A DNA stretch of 64,000 nucleotides from Torymus aiolomorphi (taxonomy: Eukaryota; Arthropoda; Insecta; Hymenoptera; Torymidae): the NCBI GenBank assembly GCA_036365515.1, contig CM070873.1, forward strand, positions 78,778,029 to 78,842,028, in the 5' to 3' direction. The notes under the pieces are model-generated. The model saw only the letters and a program-made list of their open reading frames with translations. It made no database searches and was not told where the DNA came from. The position numbers and the translations under genes are program-made. Below, in pieces: positions 32,660 through 44,824 of the stretch (the stretch's first letter is position 1; each line of letters opens with the position of its first letter).

Positions 32660-33040
32660 TCATGAAATTCGAGTTGAAAATCAGCGAACAAAGCCATTTT
32701 CAAATCAATTGAATGGACATGATTATTTATATAATTTATAATTTTAAATAATTAATAATTAAATAGTTAATCACGTTTGAAATATGTAAATATTATATTT
32801 TTTTAAATAAATAAACATTGTAGAAAATAAAGAAAAACAGTTTAAAATATATTGTTTGCAAAATTCAATTTTTTTTTTTTTTTTTATACATAATTTAAGG
32901 AAATTTTCTATAAAATAAGTGAAGACATAATTTTTAATTAAACTCTTTTATTTATTTAAAGAGGCGAATGAAATTAAAATCGACATCTGTATGTAAATAC
33001 CTACTATAAATTATAAATATTAAACATTAAGACGTATAAC
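32660..33040. other. Non-coding, AT-rich
   Basis: No gene seen; a T run at about 32870. Confidence 0.5.
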
Positions 33041-33042
33041 TA

Positions 33043-35061
33043 TTATATTCTAATGAATTCGTCAAACATTTTTGATGTAGTGTTTGTAACTTTGTTGATT
33101 TTCTCTTCAACATATTTTTTCATTTTGTCTACTGCTTGTTGAATTTTGGTATCTATTTTGGACCCATTCCACTTTTGAAAATCGCATAGTGATGATTAAC
33201 AATATCACTTGTCACATTTTCTTTTAATTTTTCCTCGTGCGTTTTTAATGTAGCAGTAACGAAATCACCTAAAGAACTGGTTACTGTACTTCTTAATTAC
33301 CATAGATATTTTTACACATTTAAGCTTCTGTAACATCATCGTATGAAAAAAATTATATAAATTATTTAATTATTTATAGATTGTAACATGTATGTACAAA
33401 ACTTACGAGTAGGGAGTACATTATGTTTTTGAGTGGCATTATTTTTGTGTATAGAATCTGTAATATTAATGTTAATATAAATACAGTAAAATACAGTTAA
33501 ATAGAATATAAATGTAATTAAAACCTTGTTCTACTTCCGATGAATCTGAAAAATATTCATCGTCAGATAAATTTGCCATCAAAATCTTATAATTATCATT
33601 GTCACTCATTTTAGAAGAGAATCCCATCATATTACATTGTTGATTGAATCCCATTGTCTTTTTAATATTTCTGAAGAAAGAAAAAATTATTTAACTCTGC
33701 AATAAATCAGAGTTGATTAAGTGATCATTTTTGATTTACGTTTTTCTCGGCTGCAGCTAAAAGCACAGTGCGGCTCTTGTTGTTGACGTTGTTGATCCAC
33801 TTCTTTCTTTTCAAGTCCTGAATTAGTAGGTATGTTATCTAATGTTTAATAACATTAATGAATAAAAATTTTTTATTCATTAATTTATTATATAAGTTTA
33901 ATAACATTAATGAATAAAAATATTTTTTAATGGTTTTTAATGATTTGTAATAAATTGGTAATTTTAATAAATTTTTAATAGTTTGTAATAAATAAGCAAT
34001 TATGACAGATTAAAACATTAACTTACGATATGATTTCAAATATAAATTTTGAACTGGAGCAGTGTTGTTAAAACTATTCATGTTCTTTTCTTTTAAAGGT
34101 ATCTGCCCGTGTTCTTCCTGCTTTGCTTTTTTACATAATGGTACAGAACTAAGTATCTCCGATGATCCTGTAAGAAAGCCTATTTAATAACTTGCAATAA
34201 ACTAGAATTGATAACAGATGACCATAAACTTACTATTTGCTTGAAAGTGTGTCTTGCAAACTGCACTATTGTTGACGGCATCTAAGTTTTCTTCTTCTAA
34301 CAAGTTTTTTTATGCTTTTGCTGTTTTACCTTTGTCAATAGTGTTGGAGAACTACTAAGTGTCTTCAATGGTTCTATAAAAATAGATTTAATCACTTCCA
34401 ATAAACCAGTATAAACAATAAATTGATATTAACAAACCATTTTCCTCCTGATCTTGAAGTTCTAATTGATATTTAATATAAAATTGGACTACTTTTTTTT
34501 GATAATTTAAAAGTTTGTCATAGCTAGTAGCATCCAATAAATAGTGTTTCTTGGCATTATTTATTAAGTGACTCCATGTCTGTAAAGATATTTTATATTA
34601 TTAAACATATTATTGAGAGAATAAAACTTTTTAAGAATTTACCCTGGTCCATGATTAAAATGACTTGATATTTCCCATTTTATTCAATTCAATTGAAATA
34701 TTTGTTAATAATTGGGCCTCTGTCATATTATTATTCATGATCTGTCCATATTTTTCTGTCATACAATCAATCATATAGTTTAATTGTGTTATAGTAGGTC
34801 TTGTGATTTTACCAGCACTAAAAAATAAATTGTTTATTAGTATAACCTATAAAATATATATAAAATAACCTATAAAAAATGTTACATTTATTTTTATAAA
34901 TATTTTGATAAAAAAATTTAATAATTTTACAGAAATATCAATATTTTTATATAATCAGATGAAAAATATGCTATTATCGCATTTGAAATAAATCAAAACT
35001 TGAGTTTCGTTATGAATACTTACGATTTTTTAATTTTCATGTTATGATTAAAAAAACTCAT
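33043..35061 (-). pseudogene. Zeste-like Myb/SANT-domain gene B, with stop and frame breaks
   Basis: Predicted exons on the minus strand: 35061-35024 (ATG, MSFFNHNMKIKKS), 34817-34643 and 34579-34438 (Myb/SANT-like domain of the regulatory-protein-zeste family: ITRPTITQLNYMIDCM, ISIELNKMGNIKSF, TWSHLINNAKKHY), 34373-34234, 34167-34027, 33817-33740, 33670-33525 and a last exon ending at 33043 with a coiled-coil-like KIQQAVDKMKKYVEEKINKV. Splice sites are good throughout. Against function: an in-frame TAA in the SANT domain before SWTR, a frame change at an A7 run (about 34285), and frame conflict in the last two exons. It may be a recent pseudogene or contain assembly errors. Family role: DNA-binding transcription factor. 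Confidence 0.55.
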
Positions 35062-35480
35062 TTTTAATTATTTATAGTATATAATTTGATGATGTTAAGT
35101 ATTTGATACTTTGATATTGTCGATTGAATAAGGCAAGCAGATATTTAGGGGAATTCGCGAAAGAGACAAGTCGCAACTCACAAGCGCAGAAAAGAAAGCT
35201 CAATGACGTACGTCATAGTCATAAGTAAGACGTGAGACGGACTCAGTAAGGGCTGAGACCATGCTTTAGTATATCTATATATACTGTACTTGATGCCGAC
35301 TCAGCGTCTATGAGTTCGTATCTTGGTACGCCGGCTTGATCTTCTAACCTAAACTGAGTAAAACCAACACGGCGGTATATTTTAATCAAGGTAAATCGAG
35401 ATAATTATAAAATTATTCATTTTGTGGTGGCTTTTTAATGTAATTTAATGAAAATGTAATGAAGACAAGTTTTTAATTAC
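35062..35480. other. Spacer between the two SANT gene units
   Basis: Contains TATATCTATATATACTG at about 35270-35290 and mixed sequence; a plausible promoter region for unit B. If unit A splices into unit B, it is an intron. Confidence 0.35.
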
Positions 35481-36243
35481 CTATTTATCTCAGGCGTATC
35501 ACATCCTGACAAAAGATATACGGAATTCTGTGCACTTATCGTCTCTGAAAATATAATAAAAATATATTTTGAAAACGATTCGTGCGCACCCGCATCTGTG
35601 AATTATGTGCTTATATTAAAACAAATTTTACTTGTTTTTCTTTCAGAAAATCCTAATTCTTGTACGACTGATAATCCGGTATCGTATTTACCGAAAATAT
35701 TGTTAATTTGCAAATCTTCATTGGATAATGTTGTTTTAGGTACATTATTACCTGTTTTCTTATATGCATTAAAATATTTGTTCACCTTTGCTTTTGCTTG
35801 CAGCCTCATATTAGTCCATGTCTGAAAGTATAATGGGAAATTATACCGGGGAAATTATAATGGGGAATTATTAACCCTTTTTTAGTTTTCCAATATTTTA
35901 CTTACTTGCTTCCACTGTGATTCAATTTTAACAGCAGGTCCCATATTATTTAATTTAAGTGTAATTTCTGTCCACATATTATCATATTTTTTGTTTCCAT
36001 TTGGTCCAAGTTTCGTAATTTGATGTCTAGCAAAAAGTGTATGGTTCGGCATGTAATTTATTAAAAAATCTTTTTCATTTTTGCCTATTACAGGATCCCT
36101 ATCAAAAATTTATTTTATGAAACATTTACTATGGTATGAATATTAACTATATTCGCGTACATATATATTATTTAATTATTGCATAAAACTAATATTTATA
36201 ATAAATAATACCTTGATTGAAGCTTTTCTTTTTTTAGAGACAT
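35481..36243 (-). CDS. Zeste-like Myb/SANT-domain gene A, open exons
   Basis: Minus-strand exons: 36243-36212 (ATG, MSLKKEKLQS), 36098-35906, 35821-35632 and 35544-35481. They join in frame with GT-AG introns, 479 nt so far. The second and third exons encode the Myb/SANT-like DNA-binding domain of the regulatory-protein-zeste family: KDFLINYMPNHTLFARHQIT, WTEITLKLNNMGP, WKQTWTNMRLQAKAKVNKYF and a TGNNVPKTTLSNEDL segment, followed by GLSVVQELGF. The fourth exon ends in phase 2, which also fits exon 34817-34643 of unit B. Alternatively exon 3 reads on to a stop at 35603. Unit A looks like a tandem duplicate of unit B. Expected role: nuclear DNA-binding regulator. Confidence 0.65.
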
Positions 36244-36374
36244 TTTTCCTCTCTACTTTTACTATAAGAAAGTAGCTATTACTTAGAGGAAATAGAAGCG
36301 GAAGATGAAAGTCTATTGCCGTATACTTCATATAAGTGTGTATCGTATAATATGTGTATGTATATTGTATATGT

Positions 36375-36388
36375 ACTCTCTCTGTCTC

Positions 36389-36470
<82 letters not shown>
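36375..36470 (+). repeat. (TC)n microsatellite
   Basis: Almost uninterrupted CT repeat of about 95 bp, just upstream of SANT unit A. Confidence 0.95.
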
Positions 36471-36472
<2 letters not shown>

Positions 36473-36774
36473 GATCTGTGTGTCTGTGTGTGAATGCGTG
36501 CACAGCGCAATAATTCGCATCATGTGTGTATACCTATACATTCCATGAAAACATTGAAGCTTGCTACGCTAAAATACTACTTGTATGAAGGCTCATATAT
36601 TTTAAACTGATCAAACTCCAAAAAAAACCAGTGATGCTAGAATTTTCAAATTTGTAATGTGCTATTTTTAATTTAACTAGCAAAATTCATATGCGTTTCG
36701 TACATTCAACTTTCTAATATAACTATAACTACATTCAACGCGTTTCGCGCGACTTAATAGTATTTATTTGTTTA

Positions 36775-36925
36775 TTTTTTTTTAAGTTATGACCATGATC
36801 AATAAGTTAGTTACGAGTGAACTATCGCAACTTTTAATAATAAAAATTGACTGGGATTGAACCGCAGAGCCGCCGACTCACGAGTCTGAAACACTACCAA
36901 CAAGCCACGGCCGTCATCGCTCGGC
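36775..36925 (-). mobile_element. tRNA-derived SINE
   Basis: On the minus strand the head reads GGCCGTGGCTTGTTGGTAGT (A-box-like) and, about 40 nt later, GCGGTTCAATCCCAG (B-box-like). The body is short and ends in an A run at about 36780. Order and spacing fit a tRNA-derived SINE. Confidence 0.6.
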
Positions 36926-36929
36926 TTTC

Positions 36930-37355
36930 TGCTAATCGGCGTCATATTGTAATCGAACGCCTTACTTATTTCGATTCTTCATATTCGTGTGTATATTCAC
37001 ACGTAACAGTTAGTTTCAATTTAAAAGTTTGTTTTAATCAGTTGAAATTATATGATAATAACGTAATTTTGATAATTAAAATAATGAAATTTTTCTTATA
37101 CTATTTTAATTATTTAAATACTCAAACTCAAGAATTCAATCTTGAAAATTCAAACGTATTAGATTTTGGTGCTTATTCTATAATACCAATCAAATGAGTC
37201 AATAACAACCAATCATAACAGTCTTATTGTGATAACAGATTTCAGACATCACTTTATTTAACAAGAAATATTTTCCACTTCATGATTGCATTTTTCTTTA
37301 ATCAACATTCCCACTCATAAAGCATATACGTTTAAGGTGATGTTATATACCGATA
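36930..37355. other. Non-coding, AT-rich
   Basis: No gene or clear repeat recognised. Confidence 0.45.
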
Positions 37356-37361
37356 TAATTT

Positions 37362-37680
37362 TAAAAAGAGTACATCTCATGAAAATACCAATAGAATCAT
37401 CCACAAAAAATTCTGAGTATAGTATTTACATATACGGAACGCCTGACAGACGTGTTTTCCCAAAAAAATGATCAGAGTTTATTTAATTAAATAAAAACCG
37501 TACTGTCGGTAAGTAGGAATCTGCAATTGACCTATTTTTAAAACGAGCACAGCTAACGAAAATACTAATAGAATCCCTCAAAAAAATTTCTGAAATAGTG
37601 TTTACGTGTCCGGAGCGCCTGACAGTCGTCTTTTTCCAAATAAACGTTTGAATGTTGATTTAAAAAATATTGAAATCAGG
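37362..37680 (+). repeat. Degenerate tandem duplication, about 190 bp
   Basis: AAAATACCAATAGAATC..CAAAAAATTCTGA and CGGAACGCCTGACAG recur with changes at about 37550-37630 (ACTAATAGAATCC.., CGGAGCGCCTGACAG). Confidence 0.55.
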
Positions 37681-37689
37681 GTATCACGT

Positions 37690-39290
37690 CACCTTAAAAT
37701 TAGAAACGTATTAGACATTATCTAATATATACTCTGAATTACTTCAATAACTTAATGATTATTTTCTCAATTTATTCAAATGCACATCAAAACATTTTTC
37801 TTAATTTAAATCGAAATATTCATTTTATATCAGAGAACATTTAAAATTTTGGCGCTATTTAAACCGGATATTTACTCATTAGCCGCTTTACAATATCATG
37901 CCATTGTTTTTTAAAGAGAGGATTGTTTGATATATTAGCGAAAGTGCTTTATAAAATCCAATAAAATGAAATAATTTTCTCCGATTATAAAATTTTAATT
38001 TAGTTTATTTTAAAAACGAACAATTGTATTGAAAATTAAAAATTAATTTTCCATTACCTTTAACGCTGTAGAGAAGATATCTCAGTATCCTCGGGCAATA
38101 GCGCAGAGTTAAGGCTACGTGTAGATTTTATGGCTCATCATAACACGTAAGAATAATAACGTTAATTAGAAAAATCCTATAACGCACATTTGTGTGGTTC
38201 GTCTTCAACCGTTGACAGCGGACGGTGTCCACTTAGTGTTGTCGAGCGTTTCCCAACTGATGCGCAAGCAAGCTGTCACCTTTCTTTTCTTCGAAACAAA
38301 CCAACAGTCTGGTGGCAATTTGTGCGTTAATGCGATTTACACTCGTCAGTCAAACGGGCGCCAGCGACTCTCGTCCGTGTTAATATGTTGTCGCCTGAAA
38401 ATGAAATATCCATAATGCAAAGGGGTGACAGAAGTCTGATAAAGGACGAAGTTATATACCATGTATGTATATGAGTCACTTGCTGATGAGTGAAACGATT
38501 GAAAAAGTGCGCAGCTAGGGCATCTTGCACATGTTACACGTACATATGTACGTTTTGTAAAAATCTAATTCTCAGGTAGGAAAATCTCAAAAATATTAAA
38601 ATTTTAATATTTTTAACGTTAGAAAACTTGCTCTTTGAGATAGCAGTAGGCCAACACATTTTGGGAAAATAAAGTCTTGTAGGGCACATTAGGAATATTT
38701 TTGCGCGATTATTACTTTTTAAATAATATTCTTAACTTAATTTATTATAAATAAAAGAAAAAAATTCGTTTTTTTAAGTTCTTTTGAATAAAAAAATCAT
38801 GTTAACCGTTATACACCGTTCGACAATGCTCTGGTGCTATAATTATATTTTTTTATTACAGAAGTAATTTAATTGATTTGACAAGACCAGATGTTTAGAA
38901 TAAATCTTTAAAATAATCGTTTTGTAATTGTTATTTATTTGAAAAATGGCATTGCAAATTCTAAAAATGTTTTTATATTTATTTTATCACATATATAAAA
39001 TAATTAATTACTGTAGAATTCATTATACTATAAAAGTGTACCTGTACTGTCTGCTGATGACACATAAGCATAAGAACTTTTAAGAAAAAAATATACAAAA
39101 ATTTTTCGTCACTCAGATTCTAAAATATTTACAACAATAACGCATCTGCAGTTTAACCACCATATAGTTCAATATAATATTAATGTATACTCAAATTAAA
39201 AAAAAAATTATAATCTGAAGAATTGATATAATCTATCTTACATTACAAATAAACGAAAAGACAGAAACTTTATGTTCCTTAAAAGTTCCA
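37690..39290. other. Non-coding, no gene seen
   Basis: AT-rich with one less AT-rich stretch (38190-38420) that has short frames but no recognisable protein. A copy of the AAAGAGAGGA-type dispersed motif lies near 37868-37925. Confidence 0.4.
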
Positions 39291-39297
39291 GCATTAT

Positions 39298-39606
39298 TCA
39301 TCGATATCTCAAGCCATCATCCGAAAGCTCTCGATCCTTTTCGCAGCCACATACTCTCGTCATCTCCATCTCCTCCGCTGACATTAAAAAACAAAACATC
39401 TCGCAGTCTCTATTATCAATTGCACAGGGATGATCATCGCCAACGTACCTGGCATCCTCCCCTGGAACTTTAATCCTCAGGCTCTGCATCAGCAGGTTGT
39501 CAATGTCCGCCGTTATCGTGCCAGCTTCCTCGCCGCTGTTCGTATCCGAAGCGCCTGATGAGCTTACCAAAGCTCCTCGCATAGATCTACTTGTCGTACA
39601 CGTAGA
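39298..39606 (-). CDS. Small open frame or terminal exon, unknown
   Basis: Minus-strand open frame of 94 codons from ATG 39582, or about 102 if read from an AG acceptor (ACAGAATAG) near 39606. The peptide is acidic with mixed composition (SGEEAGTITADIDNLLMQSL, DDHPCAIDNRDCEMFCFLM) and ends DDGLRYR. Its composition looks protein-like compared with flanking AT-rich DNA. Satellite DNA begins immediately upstream, so any 5' part of a gene is cut off. Family not recognised. Confidence 0.35.
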   Translation of the reverse strand, partial: STCTTSRSMRGALVSSSGASDTNSGEEAGTITADIDNLLMQSLRIKVPGEDARYVGDDHPCAIDNRDCEMFCFLMSAEEMEMTRVCGCEKDRELSDDGLRYR

Positions 39607-39627
39607 ACAAGTCTATTCTGTCCGAAG

Positions 39628-42365
39628 AGGTCGAAGGACCTAGCGGAGAGGAACAATTTTGATAAATGTTCTATATTTCTTCGTTTATTTGAGCCAAATC
39701 GACTTCAAATCGCTTGAAAAGCCAAAATATCCAATTTCTAATCCCACCAATCACTATACGCAACTTTTTTTTTTCGCTCTATCCAGTGGAGTAGGTTTTA
39801 GGGCCGTAGAGCCAATAGGAAATTAATAATTTTCAGAAATTTTGAGATATTTCAAAAATCATAGCACCAATCTAAAGAGCAGCGAAAAATACACCTATAT
39901 ATGAATTTTGGCTAAATTTGGAGGAAAAAAATTTTTTTCGTATATTGGGATCTAATCCGTCTAAAATCGCTCAAAAATACAAAATTTCAATTTTCTCAAC
40001 CTACTAGTCACAATACCCGACTATATCTTCCTACTCTAGTGGATGGATCATCTTTTGGGGTCGAAGGACCTGGCGGAGAGGAGCAATTTTGAAAAATGTT
40101 CTAGATTTCATCGTTTATTTGGGCCAAATCGACTTCAAATCGCTCGAAACCCCAAAATATCCATTTTCTAATGCCATCAATCACTATACGCGGCTATTTT
40201 TTTCCGCTCTATCGAATGGAGTAGGTTTTAGGGCCGTAGAGCCAATAGGAAAGTAATAATTTTCAGATATTTTGAGATATTGCAAAAATCATAACGCCAA
40301 TCGAAAGAGCAGCGAAAAATACCCCTATATATGAATTTTGGCTAAATTTGGAGGAAAAAAATTATTCTTCGTATATTGGGATCTAATCCGTCTAAAATCG
40401 CTCGAAAATACAAAATTTCAATTTTCTCAGCCTACTAGTCGCAATACCCGACTATATCTTTCTGCTCTAGTGGATGGATCATCTTTTGGGGTCGAAGGAC
40501 CTAGCGGAGATGAGCAATTTTGAAAAATGTTCTACATTTCATCGTTTATTTTAGCCAAATCGACTTCAAATCGCTTGAAAACCCAAAATATCCATTTTCT
40601 AATCCTACCAATCATTATACGCGACTATTTTTTTCCGCTCTATCGAATGGAAAAGGTTTTAGGGCCGTAGAGCCAATAGGAAAATAATAATTTTTAAAGA
40701 TTTTGAGATATTGCAAAAATCATAGCGCCAATCGAAAGAGCAGCGAAAAATACCCCTATATATGAATTTTAGCTAAATTTGGAGGAAAAAAATTTTTCTT
40801 CGTTTACTGGGATATAATGCGTTGAAAATCGCTCAAAAATACCAAATTTCAATTTTCTCAGCCTACTAGTCACAATACCCGACTATATCTTCCTACTCTA
40901 GTGGATGGATCATCTTTTGGGGTCGAAGGACCTGGCGGAGAGGAGCAATTTTGAAAAATGTTCTAGATTTCATCGTTTATTTGGGCCAAATCGACTTCAA
41001 ATCGCTCGAAACCCCAAAATATCCATTTTCTAATGCCATCAATCACTATACGCGGCTATTTTTTTCCGCTCTATCGAATGGAGTAGGTTTTAGGGCCGTA
41101 GAGCCAATAGGAAAGTAATAATTTTCAGATATTTTGAGATATTGCAAAAATCATAACGCCAATCGAAAGAGCAGCGAAAAATACCCCTATATATGAATTT
41201 TGGCTAAATTTGGAGGAAAAAAATTATTCTTCGTATATTGGGATCTAATCCGTCTAAAATCGCTCGAAAATACAAAATTTCAATTTTCTCAGCCTACTAG
41301 TCGCAATACCCGACTATATCTTTCTGCTCTAGTGGATGGATCATCTTTTGGGGTCGAAGGACCTAGCGGAGATGAGCAATTTTGAAAAATGTTCTACATT
41401 TCATCGTTTATTTTAGCCAAATCGACTTCAAATCGCTTGAAAACCCAAAATATCCATTTTCTAATCCTACCAATCATTATACGCGACTATTTTTTTCCGC
41501 TCTATCGAATGGAAAAGGTTTTAGGGCCGTAGAGCCAATAGGAAAATAATAATTTTTAAAGATTTTGAGATATTGCAAAAATCATAGCGCCAATCGAAAG
41601 AGCAGCGAAAAATACCCCTATATATGAATTTTAGCTAAATTTGGAGGAAAAAAATTTTTCTTCGTTTACTGGGATATAATGCGTTGAAAATCGCTCAAAA
41701 ATACCAAATTTCAATTTTCTCAGCCTACTAGTCACAATACCCGTCTATATCTTCCTGCTTTAGTGGATGGAATATCCTTTGGGGTCGAAGGACCTAGCGG
41801 ACATGAGCAATTTTGAAAAATGTTCTACATTTCATCGTTTATTTGGGCCAAATCGACTTCAAATCGCTTGAAAACCCAAAATATCCATTTTCTAATCCCA
41901 CCAATCACTATACGCGACTATTTTTTTCCGTTCTATCGAATGGAAAAGGTTTTAGGGCCGTAGAGCCAATAGGAAAATAATAATTTTCAGAAATTTTGAG
42001 ATATTGCAAAAATCATAGCGCCAATCAAAAGAGCAGCGAAAAATACCCCAATATATGAATTTTGGCTAAATTTGGAGGAAAAAAGTTTTTCTTCGTATAT
42101 TGGGATCTAATCCGTCTAAAATCGCTCAAAATTACAAAATTTTAATTTTCTCAGCCTACTAGTCACAATACCCGACTATATCTTCCTGCTCTAGTGGATG
42201 GATCATCTTTTGGGATCGAAGGACGTAGCGGAGAGGAGCAATTTTGAAAAATGTTATAGATTTCTTCATTTATTTGGGCCAAATCGACTTCAAATCGCTT
42301 GGAAACCCAGAATATCCATTTTCTAATCCCACCAATCACTATACGCGATATTTTTTTTCGCTCTA
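39628..42365 (+). repeat. 431-bp satellite, about 6.4 direct units
   Basis: TCGAAGGACCT-like strings recur at 39631, 40061, 40492, 40923, 41354, 41785 and 42216, i.e. every 430-431 bp. Units at 40061-40922 are almost identical to 40923-41784, giving an 862-bp higher-order repeat. No coding function; the short frames inside are a by-product. Confidence 0.95.
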
Positions 42366-43020
42366 AAAGGCTCTACTGCCCTAAAACCTACTCCATTTTA
42401 GCGATTTTAGACAGATTAGATCCCAATATACGAAGAAAAATTTTTTTCCTCTAAATTTAGCCAAAATTCATATATAGTGGTATTTTCGCTGCTCTTTCGA
42501 TTGGCGCTATGATTTTTGCAATATCTCAAAATTTCTGAAAATTATTATTTTCCTATTGACTCTACGCCCCTAAAACCTACTCCATTCGATAGAGCGGAAA
42601 AAAATAGTCGCGTACGGTGATTGGTGGGAATAGAAAATTGATATTTTGGGTTTTCAAGCGATTTGAAGTCGATTTGGCACAAATAACAGAAAAAATCTAG
42701 AACATTTTTCAAAATTGCTCCTCTCCGCTAGGTCCTTCGACCCCAAAAGATGATCTATCCACTAGAGCAGGATGATATATTCGAGTATGTGACTACTAGG
42801 CTGAGAAAATTGAAATTTTGTATTTTTGAGCGCTTTTAGACGGATTAGATCCCAATATACGAAGAAAAATTTTTTTCCTCCAAATTTAGCCAAAATTCAT
42901 ATATAGGGTTATTTTTCGCTGCTCTTTCGATTGGCGCTATGATTTTTGCAATATCTCAAAATTTCTGAAAATTATTAATTTCCTATTGACTCTACGGCCC
43001 TAAAACCAACTCCATTCGAG
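42366..43020 (-). repeat. 431-bp satellite, inverted tail
   Basis: From about 42366 the same satellite continues as its reverse complement for about 1.5 units, with a small deletion at the switch point, and ends at ACTCCATTCGAG. Confidence 0.9.
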
Positions 43021-43021
43021 C

Positions 43022-43140
43022 CAAAAAGACTGTGAAGAATGAAACTGAAGTTTTCAAAACCTGAAAACACGTATCCACGTTTATAAGTAAATAAGAGTGA
43101 TTTCTTATATTTACAATCTTACCAGTCTAAAATATAGAGT
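43022..43140 (+). repeat. Dispersed repeat AAGACTGTGAAGAATG, copy 1
   Basis: About 115 bp nearly identical to 46083-46200 (GAAACTGAAGTTTTCAAAAC, CTGAAAACACG). It begins exactly where the satellite ends. Confidence 0.7.
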
Positions 43141-43210
43141 CGTAATTTGATAGCTTCTCCACTCTTAAAATCGGACCTCGTAGCAGTGCACCGCACAATA
43201 CAGCGCACTA

Positions 43211-44439
43211 GGGGAAGGCGGGGCATGGCGTGTCAGGTAGGTAAATTTGGCACCCTCATATTTTTAATATTAATGAATGCAAAAAATGTAATTTTTACGT
43301 AAACCTAATTAGATATGCTTTTAGAATTTTCCTCTATACTTTTGAGATTATAGATAATGTTTATCATTTAATTTAATAAGATTGAAAATCGGTGCTTAGA
43401 AACAAGGTTGACTTCATTTTTAAGTCGCTTGTAGCAACGAGAAAATGATTTTTTTTCTAAATGGGACCAAACCTATTTGATAGTTTCAACTTTTATCTTT
43501 CAAGCCCTGTTTTTGTTATTTTCAGAAAATCTTTATGAATCATATAATTAAAAAATGCAAATGGTATTAAAATGGGGCATGACGTCGCTCCCTGGCGGGG
43601 CACGCGTGGCACACTCGGGCGTATCAGTGCGCCGCGGCGGCCGCTGAGCGAAGTGATGTAACCTACAAACCAAAAACGGAGCAAGATGGGTTAACAACTA
43701 CGCAGTGCAATAATTTAGTTTTAACTAGTTTTTAGTTTCAATTATTAGATTAATAAGTAAATAACGATTATTTCGGCTGCGTATTAAGTTATAGAGTAGA
43801 AAAAACAATGGTAAGGAAGGAATCAATTGTAGATACTCAAACTGCCTTTTTCAATGGTCAGGTAGTTCAAATATGCTACATAGATGAAAATGATGCGAAA
43901 TCTTTAAATTTAAACTTATTGTAATAATAATGATAATTTGTTAATCAAACAAAAGTATTATGTTGTGATCATATTTTATAAGAAGGAATTTATAATATAA
44001 AATCATTTATTAAAATGTAATAATTTATTTTAAAATAAAAATTGTTATGTTCCTTAATAAAAATAAAATTTTTAATTTTCAATAGACTGATTAATTATTT
44101 GATTTTTGAAAATTTTATTATGGCATAATTATGAAAGTATTAATTACTGGAAAAAAGAATTGAAAAATACCTATAGTAAAATATTAAATTTGACCGTGCC
44201 ATGCGTGCCCCGTCGGGTGCCACAATCCACCCGCCGGTGGGGCACGTAGAGCATTTTTTTCAGAATTTCTTTTCTGTATTTTATCAATAATTAAAAGAAA
44301 ATGAAAAAAGAGTTAATAGTTTATTTTATTTTATTTTTTTCTGATCTAATTATTCCGTTTTTGTACATTTTGAAATAATACACGGTTTAGTTGTTATTTT
44401 TAATCAAAATTAGGGTGTCACGCGTGCCCCGCCCTCCCC
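43211..44439. mobile_element. TA-flanked DNA transposon with GGGGCACG-rich termini
   Basis: 1229 bp between TA dinucleotides (43209-43210, 44440-44441). Termini are GGGGAAGGCGGGGCATGGCG and the complement of GGGGAGGGCGGGGCACGCGT. GGGGCACG-type motifs recur inside at about 43575-43610 and 44195-44250, like subterminal transposase-binding sites. No intact transposase frame. Confidence 0.7.
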
Positions 44440-44480
44440 TACCGGACAGTGATTATATGGAGAGTCCCTAATACCTATAG

Positions 44481-44640
44481 GAGAACAATATACAATAGGA
44501 GATAGGAGGAGGAGGTTAGTAGAATTATTATATGGGAAAATTCGAACGTATATAATATATAATATAGGAAAACAATATACAATAGGAGATAGAAGGAGGA
44601 GGATAGTATAGAATTAATATATGAAAACGTTTGAACGTAT
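44481..44640 (+). repeat. 87-bp tandem duplication
   Basis: AACAATATACAATAGGAGAT..GAGGAGG recurs at 44484 and 44571. Confidence 0.65.
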
Positions 44641-44824
44641 CACTTGGTAGACCAATGCATTCCAAAAAAACTTGTTCTCACCACCCTTGGTTTTGAATGC
44701 TGAAAATAACTATATTGTTTAGCTAAGTAACAATTAAACTTCTTTTCTACTTTATCGTATTTTATCTCGTCGAATGGAATGCATTTTTTGTGGGTAGCTT
44801 TCGAATTCTCTTTAATAAGACTAC

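Noticed and set aside
36176..36541. Several Arg-Glu or Ser-Leu rich frames
   Set aside because: All are translations of the (TC)n microsatellite in six frames.
38190..38530. Short frames in a less AT-rich stretch as a possible gene
   Set aside because: Frames on both strands overlap, lack splice sites and have no family resemblance.
40338..41385. Identical 61-codon frames at 40338 and 41200
   Set aside because: They are copies of the 431-bp satellite, repeated at 862 bp; no coding evidence.
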